Shown here: positions 48,197-61,000 of the stretch, piece after piece | How positions within the stretch are numbered: the first letter of the stretch is position 1 | Layout of the letters: each line of letters begins with the position of its first letter | NCBI RefSeq assembly: GCF_001949145.1 | Contig: NW_019091406.1 | Location: 2,446,655-2,510,654 of the forward strand | Reading direction: 5' to 3' | DNA length: 64,000 nucleotides | DNA from: Acanthaster planci | Taxonomy: Eukaryota; Echinodermata; Asteroidea; Valvatida; Acanthasteridae | Program-made: the position numbers and the translations under genes | The notes under the pieces: generated by a model | Database searches by the model: none | What the model saw: only the letters and a program-made list of their open reading frames with translations | What the model was told of the DNA's origin: nothing

Positions 48197-50662
48197 ATTG
48201 GTTTCAGTCGATAAGAAAAAGTGGCATTAAGTCTCCAGTTTACAGTCAAAGCTCAGTGCAGAGGCAAAATATGCAACGCAACTACAATCTTCTCCTATTC
48301 TCAGTGAGCCCTTACGGTATTTCAAAACAGCAACGTCATTTGAACAAACCACGGACGTGACTTGGAGTCTGCGCTGGGCTGGGCCAAACCGATAGAGCAG
48401 ACGTAGCACGCACGTCCGAGTGATCAGTCCCATTGATCCCCATTTTAAAGACAAGCTGCACCACAAACCAACCTCGTTCCCATGGATACGATCTTGCCGC
48501 GTCATGTTGGTTCCCACCATGCTTGCCTTGCGGGATCTAACGAAGGAACGCGCAAGCAGCCCATGGAGTCGAGGTTGGCCGCAGACATATAAACTCAACT
48601 CTTCTTTTTTGGGCATGCACTGTTAGAATACTGAATTGGCTCATTCAAAACACTTCTGACCCATTCCAATACCTCAATACTTGAAAATGAGAAGCGAAAT
48701 ATTTAAAGCCAGTAAACTCTGGGAGGAAATGAAACGATGTACACGTTCAGATTTTTAAATGAAGTTGACACTGTAGTATTTTTTCTAAACAATAAGATAC
48801 ATAACACCTTTTTCAAGTTTCACTGCAGCAGCTAAACCCGAAGGACGCAAATTCAGAATACTCCGGGCCCTTGACAAGCTCTTTCATCCCCATTTTACTG
48901 ATAGGGTCAAAGGGAATTCTAACTCACTTATAAGCCAACCTGTCAACCTCGAAACAACAGTAAGATTGACTATAACATCCCAAACACCCATATTCAAGAT
49001 CGATGGAATGAGCACATCATGTAGATGTATAAACTAACTAAAAACATCCAGCATCTCACAGTTCCATACAACTTTTATAGCAATGAAACTTCCGTCAAAC
49101 TACTTAGTCAAACAGCAACTTGTCTTTCAAAAAGCTGATGTATATTTCATTTTGAGCAGCTCCATTAATTGAAGGCGCCCCAATGCTAGATTTTTATCAG
49201 TAATTCGGATATAATGGGCCAAGTTTCTCTCTAGATCGAGTAGGACCCGTTATACAGGGATTTCACATTAGCGCTGTCTGCGCATATCCGCATCGAAACC
49301 GAGGCTCTCTGTGCGCCCTCGGACTTGACACAGTACATGCAGTATACATGCAGAAACACGACCATCACAGGGTACGTTAACCCGCGGTAAATTGCTGATA
49401 TTTTTTCTTTTGATGTTAATTTCCTTTGGTCTGGCTGCATGCACATAACTAAAAATTAATTCAGCCAGAATCGGTCAGGATTTCATGGTGACGAAATTGT
49501 TTGCAAAGGTTCAGCGTATGTATCATGAAAGAATAGGTAGGTCTACCAGTATTTAACTGGATGAATTCTAGGTTTTTCAGCAAAAAGGAAAGGCAAGTAG
49601 TACGAGGAAAGTCAAAGTCGAGATTTTCTACGTTTCCTCAGGCCGGGGAGTAACGTTATAGCAATGGACCTCAGATCACATCAACTCTCAAGCTGCATAT
49701 CAAGTCATCCTGAAAGACTCTTCCACCAAAATTTGCGGCCTGAAAAGTCTGAATTTAACATGTATTTTGTGTCTTGACTCCTTACTTTCAATCGTCTGAT
49801 CTTAATACGACTGAGAATCGTGAGCAGTAGGCACAGCGTCCGTTTGTGGCAGACAGTGCAATATGCATCGTGTATATCTCGCCGTGCCGCTGTCGAAGTG
49901 CGTGTGAAGCATATACATACAGCCTCGTTTTCAAACGCGGAAGTACGCAGATCGATGTCAAACGCGTCGTATTGGGATCCCTCTAGACAAGCTTTAATAG
50001 ATTGTCACTGGTGCATGACGCATTTATGTAAGCCCCACGTTGGTTAAGGAACATACAGAATCGAACCAGTATGCAACATTCCATTATATATGTCCTCCCC
50101 CTGTCAGTGAACTTTCTCACATCTAAGTAGAAGCTGGTTCGTAGCTTTTATGTCACATACCAGACTGAATCCTCAAACAAAATAACTTTCTATAACGCCA
50201 CTTCGAGTGGGCCACATTGAGGTCAATAGCCTTACCGAAATTGCTAATCAGCTGCTTGCAGAAGTACTCCGGCGTAAATTCAATGTTGTACACACATTCG
50301 ACTCTACTTTCTGCACAGTTTCAGCCCTTCTTTTCATGACACTTTCCGTCCGTTTTATAACATAAACCGGCTGTTCATGGATAATCGAGCACTCATGAAC
50401 GTGGCTGGCGTCCATGTCTGCACACCGCAGAATTTTTGAGAGGAATGACTCTGACTTCGTCTTGAGCACACAAACAATGCATGCTATGTCTGTTCGAGCT
50501 AACCTTGTTACGAGTTTTAATGACTATTGCCTAATTGGAAGGCTCACGCCTGGGCTCAGGCCTATATTTTGTAAAGTACATGACATTTGTATGTAAAGCG
50601 AAGTTTCTTAAAATGATTTAACCTAACTATGCGGAACCCGACAAGATTCCATGAGTTATACA

Positions 50663-50852
<190 letters not shown>

Positions 50853-53800
50853 GGTAACATGTAGTACTCCCCAGGGTCTCTTTAATACAATATTCCCCAT
50901 GAGGCCACAAACACGACAACAAAGAATCAATGTTTCAACATTACAAATAAACCAGTTGCTAGCCATAATTTTAACTGTCAAATTCTCAGGAGATTTCCTC
51001 GTAAAAGCACTTCTTACCAATGTTCTCTAAGGAAAGCTCCTTTTGCGGTTCCAGGTTCCATGTATTATAAAATGCCCCTTTGGGATGCTTCTCCAGTCTT
51101 TTCCCTGATCTTTGTTCACCAATGTGATTGATTTGAATAGAAACTCTAAGGTGCTAAAATGGACCATGAAGTATTTTCGTCTAACAAACAAAACAACCAG
51201 GAAAAAACGGGCGGGGGGATGAGTCTACGTATTTGAAACAGCGTCGAATGAAGATTTGGGAAAGCTGTTGATTTCCCCTTTAAAGCAATCGCGATGGAAA
51301 AAAACGGCTTTGCCGGATTATCGTCAACAACGTATGAAAGCAATGCGGTTGAAAAACTGACCCACCACATTTGGTCAGGTATGCCTTTTACACCGAAACG
51401 TGTTGGCTCTACAATCCAGAATTTGAGCGCGGTGACAAAGCTTTTCAAACCACTTTGGGCAATATTTACTCAACCTTAACCTTTTGATCGTCGTCAAGCA
51501 TTAATCAGTGCTAAAGCTGCGAAAAATTGACAATGAAATCACAAATACACAAACTCCGAGGCGAGGGTTTTTTTAACGAGGGTCGAGTATGCTGTGCACT
51601 GGATTTAATGGGCAGAGGTTAAACATTATACGTTTTATTTTTGTTTTGACGATCTCATTCATCCTCAGCAATACTCCTTCATAAAACACCAGTTGCGCCT
51701 CAAGCATGAAACTGATATTCTCTGTCTTCTTGCACAAAACCGTCGAAAGTTGAGCGAAACTGTCAAAAGTTGAGCGGTCTTGTTTCCCGTCATTATAACA
51801 TCGAACGATCCAACGTGAAAAGCGAGTGCAGAAAACTAAAAGATAAATCCTCCCTTCATTTTTAGCATTGGGGGATTTTTTTTTTTTGAGAAGTGAAGCA
51901 TATTACTAGTCAAATTCATGCGCTCTTTTTTCAGGGACTAATAAATATATACTGCAGCCATTCATCAACAATACCCACGCCAAGAATGTATCGACTCTCG
52001 GTCAAGTTTCAAGTACACGACATGCCCGACCAGGGCCAATAAGTTAATTAAAACAAACGTCAAGGCATTACTTAAAGATTGAAGTTGCTGTATACGACCA
52101 CCCTTCAACTACAATTTCTAATTTGAAGCAAAATGTATATATACACACGTCTATGTACACGCAAACAGTAATAGCTCGCCAGTTTTACACGGTAAATATC
52201 CGACCTCCCTTCACTTGCAATGCGGATATCTTTCACATTGAGCGGGTAATTCTTTGGTTAAGGCACATGAAATTTCTTCCTCACATTTCGGTGCCCTGGG
52301 GCACTGTAAATAGCGTGGCAAACGTTATCTTTTACAGTACAAGCCCCGACAACAGCGCATGCGGCTGAGCATTTGACAAGTTCACCTGACGATGAAAAAG
52401 AGATCACAAATTTTAAAGAAGTCTTACAGAGAGTCCTTACCTGCTTGGAGGACTCTGTTCTTAACTTGGAAGTGAAAGTCCTCCACTGGAACCCAGACGG
52501 GTAGCTTCAATAGAGAAATGTCTGTTAAAAAGTTTGTCGCTGAGTGGACGATGCACATAGGAGACGAGAGCAGTCGATGTGCTCGATGTCTGTGAGAAAG
52601 ACCCTACATGTAGCCCACTCATCCAAACCTGATACCACTCACCATAGAACAAGCAAGGTGAAGACTGACGGGTAAAGCCACCGGTACATTGTAGTACAAC
52701 TATGCACTTTATTGTTGGAGTGCAGGGGGAGGGGCCTCTGTGCTCCAACAACTTCGAACTTTGCAAACTTTTCACCAGGCTGTTTGCATTTTGGGTCTGC
52801 TCTTAAAAACTTGTCCCCGTTGGGCGGATTTAGAGCAGGTAAACGTGCTTGCGAACTTGTCCCACTCTTTCAATTGCCAGTGCGTTCCGCGTGATAAAAT
52901 CTACAAACAAGAATTCATTGTGAGCTTGGTCATCGGTGTCACACTGAAAGGTCGCAATCCTTGATTTAAAATGATTTCCTTCGATTGATTGGACTTATTT
53001 TAAAGCTTTATTTGAAATACGAGGCTACATTCAAATTTACGAAGCCAACGTAAATGATATAAATTGCTGATGTAGCTCATGTGTAAATCGCTGGAGGCGC
53101 TGACAAGATTCTGAGCATTCCACAATGGCCAACCATCCATTGAATTCAACTTAACATATATCAAAGATTTTTATGTGCTAACTAAAAATAAACTACATGT
53201 TCAGCGAGAATACAGGTTGGGTGAGAATGCTTTTCTTTTATTCCCGGTAGGCTATGTCTTATAAACACCGTTTCACGATTACTATTTTCTATGCTTGAAA
53301 TAGTTTTCATATCTAGCACTACTGCAACAACTTTCGTTGATTTTTAAATCAGTATCTAACTTGAAGGTTTTAAATAATTACTATACATCGAGACACACCT
53401 CTAAAAATAAGAAACAAGCGAGATCTTGTTCGAGCACAAAAGGAAATGTAACCTGGACTCATATCCAGGTCTTTCGAGCTTAAGGCACAACATGAATAAT
53501 GTTTTACACAAAAGCACACAACATCATGCCTAGATTCAAACTACAATAGCACAATCAAAATTTGGATCTTCACTATTAAACAGAAACCACAGAAACGATG
53601 GCATTAAAACCGACACATCACTTATAAAGTGAACATGGGTTGGAAAGAAAGTTAGTAACTTTGCCCTCTTAACAACAGGGTGTACTTCAAATACACTGCC
53701 GCACGTCACCTGCCTAACTCTCCAAACAGAATTCCGTAGATTAAAGATATACAATCATCGTGAATTTTGAATTTCCACTGTACTGTTGCTTTTATAGTCA

Positions 53801-53984
53801 AATAATGCCAAATTATTTAAACTAAACTACAGTTGCACCACACTTTGTTCAATCATGACAAGTATAAATGTTTAAAAATCACATTGACCCATCTTTTTGA
53901 CATTCTTTTTATTTCTTGTTTTGTGGTTTCAGTTTTATATCTGTTTAAATTAAGTCAATTGGGGTATAAAAAACTGTGTGAATA

Positions 53985-54082
53985 CGGGCGACTCATACGC
54001 GTTTAAGGGTCGACAGATTTCGCAACCTGTGATTGGTCGACGCGTTGCAAACTCTTGGAGGCGCACTAACCTGGATCGACTG
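53985..54082. mobile_element. CGGG-ended MITE, internally deleted copy C
   Basis: 98-bp relative of the CGGG family: CGGGCGACTCA at the left, the GACGCGTTGCAAACTCTTGG core, and TA near both ends. About 70 bp of the left arm and loop are missing. Confidence 0.7.
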
Positions 54083-54735
54083 TATTGTTGGCGCCTGAGT
54101 TGCCAATAGTGTTGTATTTTTTTTCTGACTATCACTTTGAAAAATTTGGATTTGTCGAAACTTATAGGGCATGTAACATGATTGTTATTTTCTTATCAAC
54201 AGGGGTCGGAAGAGGTACCAAAATGAATTTAGTTCTGTCCTCACAAACTTCCCTGAGCCTAATCCTGATCTAAATTTCAGTCATATTTATAAACAGGTCC
54301 GAATTCGACAAAAACTCACAGAGACTGGACCCGTAATGTTAGGCCTCTAAACCTCTTTACGAAGTGACAGCAAGATTGTGCTGAACAGCCGAACACGTGA
54401 AAATATCTCTTTTAAAGAATACAATTTTCTATATCGTTTGCATGTTCGCTAACTGTATGGCCGGATGGTGGTGATTCAACGCAAAGAGCTGAAATTATAG
54501 ATCAACAGACAAGATAGCTATGTAAAAATGAAACAATTGTAATTTGCCTCTTGTCTAAAACGAGTGATTTTACCAACAACAATCTTGCGTCATTCCATGC
54601 TGATTTTCATCACATCTTTAAAAAATTACAGCGCTGCATGCCACTGAAAACAGAATTGAGCTCACCGTGACCGTGGGCAAAACTTAATCAGGCCATCACC
54701 TTTCACCATTTCTGGAGGGGGTCAGTTAATTATTC

Positions 54736-55050
54736 TCAAGTGTCGGACAACGCCTGCCCCACGGTCTGCGGTTGCGGTCGCTCTGATGGTGGCGATGAAG
54801 TTGACGACTGTGATGTAAATGCACACATCGATGTCACTAATTTACTGATCTTGCCGCTCCACAGCGCCCTCACTTGGCCATTGAGGGCGAACGACAGAAA
54901 CACGAAGAAACCTTGCAGGGAGGTGAAGATGGTGAAAGCGTACCAGAAGAGTCGAAGCTCGGTTGCCATGGCAATGAATCCAAGGATCCAGGTAAAGCTC
55001 AGCAAACTCGAAATCTTAGAAAAGGGCAAAATTATATGGCAAGCGACATT
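54736..55050 (-). CDS. receptor exon 7: TM6, TM7 and cytoplasmic tail
   Basis: 315 nt after acceptor GACCTTACAG, phase 0, ending TGA. Contains LLSFTWILGFIAMA (TM6) and FTIFTSLQGFFVFLSFAL (TM7). The tail is short and Ser/Pro/Gln-rich, of roughly 45 residues. Confidence 0.9.
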   Translation of the reverse strand, partial: NVACHIILPFSKISSLLSFTWILGFIAMATELRLFWYAFTIFTSLQGFFVFLSFALNGQVRALWSGKISKLVTSMCAFTSQSSTSSPPSERPQPQTVGQALSDT

Positions 55051-58000
55051 CTGTAAGGTCACACTTAAGAGCGTCCGAAGAAAATGAGGCAATTTCGCCT
55101 AATAGCAAAAATAATTGTATAAAGCGTCTTCCATTTTTTTTATAAGGCTTCAAGGAGCTCTGCATCAAAATGAAGCATCACAAATTTGCAAATTGCAACC
55201 GTAAATATAAATATAAAAATCAATAAAACATGAAAATAGTATTGTTAAATGGGGAGATGATAAGAACTGCGTAAAATTCTTATGATAAATGTCGTGATTG
55301 AACAATTTTTTTCATTCGCATGAACTGTTCACCATCATTGTGAAGAAAGTTAGCACAGTACCTTTGCATAGACAACGACCTCACGCCAGACTGGTTGGCC
55401 CCTGGAACTGTTTTTGTTGAGTATTGCCGTGGCTTTCTTTGATGCTCGGATGCTTCTTACGGTCCCGACGAAACACACGGCGTTGAAGCAGATACACGCC
55501 AGGATTGGTGCACAGAGTACGGCCAGTTTGAACGTGCCTGTCATCCAACAAGCAACATCGTCCCCATAGCTGAAATCAACGCGGGTACAATCGCAGAAAA
55601 ACAAGACGACGTTCGGAATGACAACCAACATTGGAGAAAACCACCCGAGCAAAAACATACGAAGAAATTTACGCCCGTCGCTGTGCTTGGTGTGTGCTGG
55701 TTGGTTGGAGGAGAAGGTCTGCATGAAGTCCCATGAAACGGCTGCCATCCAGGCGAACATTGACAGCCAACCGTAGTGGGTGGCGACAGCTACTGCGCTG
55801 CAGAGGCCCTGATGAGAAGGTGTGATGACAACGCTGGACAGAGTGGACAAGAGCTGACCGAGGAAGATTGCCAAAGACAGATTAATTATGGCCAGGCCAT
55901 GAACATTTCTCAGAGAAGAAAAGACGCAATAGGTCAGCAGGGTTGCCATGAGACCAGCCATAGAGAGACTGAATCCCACCACGTTGATGATAAGTTCTGG
56001 GTCAGAAAAAGGGTCCCAACTCGCCCACTGACTCGACTTGGGAAAGCATATAAGGTGCTCTCCATTGGGAAGAGTGAGTTCAGCTTCTTGATTCGATGTG
56101 TCATTTACATGCATGTCATTAGGATTTCGCACTTCACACATGAAATTGTTTGCTCTTTTGCCACAAAAACGGAGCAACTTCAATTTACTAGAATTTTCTG
56201 TGTGAACGATGTAACTTGTGGAATTAGATATGTCAGTAGGGGCCACGAGTTCGTTGGTATTCATAATGTAAACAAACAGATCTCCGTCAATAGTAACTGT
56301 TTTCCACTTTCCATCTCCTACAGAGAAGCATTCAATGTTGTCAAAGCTGTCGGGAAAGTGTGGCGCCAGGAGGCATTCATCTCTCAACACAACCTCGGAA
56401 AGATTGCAGCGATCTGCCCAGTTGGTTCTAGAGAGGTTACCATCCACTCGCAAGATACGATCCAAGATCTCTTCCATATTACTCATGTCAGAAGGAGTTG
56501 ACACTAAGGGGAGGACGGTGTAGTTTAATCTCTCCCCACCGAGCTTCAAAACTAATCGTCGTTTCACTGGTGAAGAAGTAAGCGATGCCCGGCTGAGACT
56601 GGGCAGAGAAATTGCGCTGATGAGACATTCCATTAACCGCTGCTCAGAAATAATACCCCTCGACCCTTCTTGAGTATCCTGACCATTGACTTCTAAAAAA
56701 TACTGCCTTTTATTACAGACAATCTCAGTATCTGGGCCAAAGGACTGAAAATGTTGATTGTTCACAACTCTTACTTTCAGTGGCTGAGAAATCAACGTTG
56801 TATGTAGAAAGTGCGCGGACGAGGACAGTGTTATTCTGAAGCAAACGCTTGAGTCTCTGGTTTGATTCACATTGTTCTGGCAAAGATTGCAATGAGGGTT
56901 TTTATGTTTCCCAACAGGTGCCATATAGCTCCTGCAAGCGTCTCTGACGCCATCCGAGCCCCCATTGTCGCACGAGCCAATGAGCTGGTTGCATGGCTGC
57001 AATTTACCGCCCAAATCGGGATCTACTATGGCAACGAATGCGGCGCTGTCATCAACTGGTACAAGACTTTGATTCTGAGCTATGCCATGACAGATTGCGC
57101 ATTTGGGGTTCTTGAAAGGGATGTCCAGCGGACGATACAATACAGGCTGCAACTCGGATTGACATTGATGTCTGACGTCATCTTCCTTCCAGGCCCCCGG
57201 ACAAGTGCTGATCAGTCGGTAGCTTGAAGCCCGACCAAATTCAACGCACTGATAGTAGTGAGACCTTGTGGAGAGGTTCAAAATGTTGTGGGACGCGTTT
57301 GTGTCTGCGTAGAAGATTGGGCAGTTGCTGTCGACGTCATAGCAACATTCTTGAAACACGTGACACATGATGTCACATCCACATTGGTCAGGGGATGACG
57401 GCTCTCCACATCGCCCCTCACAGGTCTGATTTGGGTAGAGACTCACTGTCGTGCCATTTATTGTTATATCTGCACAAAAATAAAAAAGGGTGTCGCGACG
57501 AAGCTGCTCTTAATCTTCTAAATTTTAGAATATCAGCTTATTTAGGAACTACTAAATTTCTGAGAATCACGTTGAATACATTAAAACACTTATATTAACA
57601 TACTTAGTTAAACTTGAGCTATTTGTAATTGTAACTTCCTCCAAATATTGACATAGTCTGCTGTCGCTACGCAAAAAGTTAGCAGAGTAGGCCCTTCTGC
57701 AAAATTAACACCACCGAGGACTTCAAGTTCATGCAGGCTGAGTGAATAGGCTAGAGGCCTACACGTTGTACCCCATAATTGTGATTATCAGAAAACTCCT
57801 ATGCAGTAGTAGATTAGTATGCTCATTGTAAGTCACGAAAATTAAATGACAAAAAGTAACGACAAACCTAGACTACAGACGACCTTCAGATTGTAGCCTT
57901 TCTGCCTCAGGCACTGGTCTTGGCCCCTCAACCACACGGGTTGGCTCCGTGGTGGATTCCGTAAAATGTACTCTAGGCCTTCACTGCGGTTCACCAGGTC

Positions 58001-61000
58001 GGTCAGGCTTGACTCAATGAAGCAATGTGAGTCCAGCTGCCGGCAGACCCGACTGGCGATGTCGTGGATGCCACCCGTGTCGTAAAAGCATGCCGGCGCC
58101 CAGCCGAACGCAAGGTGTCGGAGCTCAAGGATACCAGATAAGCGATTTGTGCCGTTAACCAGACGCACATTGAAGACATCAGTGAAGTTCAAAGAGGTCG
58201 AAAGGACTTCATCTTCTGCAAACGAGAACAATGGAACCGGGGTGATAATCGCAGTAGACGATAACAAGCTGAGCATCTCATAAAGAACAGCTTTTGCCAG
58301 CTCAGGACTTTATGTGGATCTAGGTCATGGCTTAGTTTAATTCTTGAAAACAATTTAATACATTGCCTGCAATCAGCATACAAAGAGAACCTTGCCTGTT
58401 TAGCAGCAATCACATGAACGTACCTTTTGCACAGACAACTTCAACATCGCCAGCGATACAGGATGGATCTTTCTGCAGACAGCTGCTTCTCAGAGCTACT
58501 TTGAAGCATTCTCGTGGGTTCTTGAAATGTGTTGGACAAAGCTCTGACCTCACCGAGCGTAGGTTAAGATTCGCAAGCCCACTCTTGCAAGTGCCCACAG
58601 AACCAATGGCCAACGGGTGTCCCAGGTACTGACACATTCTATCAGCGAACAGGTCGGTAGCATGACGCGGATAGTCAGAGCAACGAGTGAGCCTGGCCCA
58701 GCCGGCCGCGCCCAGGAACACCTCCACTCGCCCTTCACGCGAAGAACACCCAGCAGAAAGTCGGAAATTATCTGCAGACATAAAAGAACAGTATAGCGAT
58801 TATATTCTTTAAAACGCAAAAATTTACGTTTTGTCAGGATGAGAGCGCTCTCGGGTGAGAATTGCAACTATTTTGCTCAGCTATAACAAATCTGCTGACA
58901 GAAAATAGCACGATTGAGATTGACCCAGGTCGAAGTGCGCAGGAGTCGTCACACTCACATTGTTCAAAGATAACGCTTTACGACCAGCTTAGAACAACAC
59001 CGATTACTGTTTCGCAGGTATCAAGTAGGAGTGAATGCTTGGATGAAAACGTATATACCTGTGACGCAGGTAAGTGATAGATCAGATCTGTGATAGCAGT
59101 TTGATGTATCATTTCCCGTCCACGGAGCCAAACGGCATGAGCGTCCAGGCTGCGATGGGCAGACAAAACCCTCTGACCATATCGGTCCATCCGCCATGCC
59201 GAACCGGGCTCCATCCATATCCAGCCTGTACGGTGCGAGGAATCCCAGTTGGTGGCATACATCCTGCAGCTCTGGCACACCACATCCCCGCGAGAAAGCC
59301 GAGTTGTTGACACCACACACCGTTCCCCACTCGCCTTCTGGCGGCCGTATCTCAAGTCGTCCTTCGTTTGCAAACTCCCCAGCCCATAATCGGACATCCC
59401 AATCGGGACCAAAATCTACCAGCAGAAAAAGAATTGATCATATAGTTTTAATGATGAGGGATTAAAAAAAATTCAAATAGCGAGGAAAGTGTGTCCAGAT
59501 GAAGAGTTAAGTATTAACTTGCTTATGGTAATTAAATACTAGATGATGGCAATTTAACGTTCAAAATTTAATTGTATCGTTCCTCACGTTTTATTCTATC
59601 GGCATGACCTCCATATATGCCGTGTACTGTACTAGGTTTTTTATTTTTACAAGATTTCAAATTCCATTAGGAAATATTTCCATCAATGGCTCAATATAAA
59701 ATAACTCGTCCATCGGCCATGTCACGTAAACATACTCTCAGTAATTAATGTTGAGAAAATTTTCATTTATACTCCTGTCTGCGTACCCGAGTTTGCAAAT
59801 GCAAATTGTACAGCAACTCTCTTATGTTGTCCTTGATTTTAAACAATACATAATACCGTTTGCAAGCAAAACCATGTATCCGGTATTCTACTGATCACAT
59901 CATTTATTCATATTTTAGAATCACTTCATTGGAGACCACGATGTCCAGGAAAAGCCAGAGATAAAAATTTCAAAAATGCTCTGGAAACCTTTGTCCAAAA
60001 ACTGCCAGCGGTCCCCTCTGTGCTGTTGTTGTTGTTGGTTTGTTTTAATGGCGCTTTCAGCAACTCAGGCTATTTGCGCCAATAAATGTACGTTCATTCA
60101 CACACCTTATTAATCAGCATCACATTAAGGAGTTAGGAAGACAGTCCAGTTTTAGAGGCAGGAGGAAACCGGAGTACCCGGAAAGAAACCTGAGAGAGCG
60201 AGTATGGACTGGATACCAAATGCACTCGAACCCGGACCTCATTGGTGCAAAGCGAAACCGCTTACCCCTCCCCCGTGCTGGTGTTGGACTTCACCTAATA
60301 AATCTACCGGTATAGTGACGATTTTAACTTGCGTCTATGAGTGTGCTCGCTAGAGCTAACCATCCACACAATTGACCCCTTGAAAACTCCCATCCTCACA
60401 TTCCAGATTACATAATACACCTGCTTATTGACCCACGCACTATGGTTATTCGAATTTACAAGACAGCAATTTCCCGCTTTACTGCGAACCGCGGGAAATA
60501 TACGGCATCGTTGCGGGGCGATTTTGACGGCCAACCCCAACTCACACGTGTGTTGGGTCGATTTTTTTGTCAGTGAAAGTGAAACACATAAACGCATAAT
60601 CATTACGCAACGCACCCAAAAAAGTTCATATGGAAAGTCGCCTTCGAAGTTGTCAGTCGTAAGTTGTAGTCGCAGTTCTGGGGTTAGGGGGTTTGGGGGA
60701 AGGCTTTAACCCCCTCCTGAAAATTGGTTCTAAAACCGCGCCTGTTAAGTTGAAGCCTGACCCCGTTTACTTATTACAGCCAGATAAACTAATGCGCGAC
60801 TTGACTTATACTTTGGACAAAAAGATTTGCTACTTGCTTGTTCTTGGACCAAATTGACTTGTGACTCACTTGACCTGACCTGTGATCAAATGACTTGTGA
60901 CTTGACTTGCCAAAATTGACCTCTGACAATTTTGACCATCCATTGTTTTTTAACCAGGATTTGTTTTCACTGTTTCAATTTCTGCAGACGTAACAATTCA

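Noticed and set aside
55776-56501. 241-codon plus-strand open frame
   Set aside because: Antisense shadow of the receptor exon 6, which has clear domain content on the minus strand.
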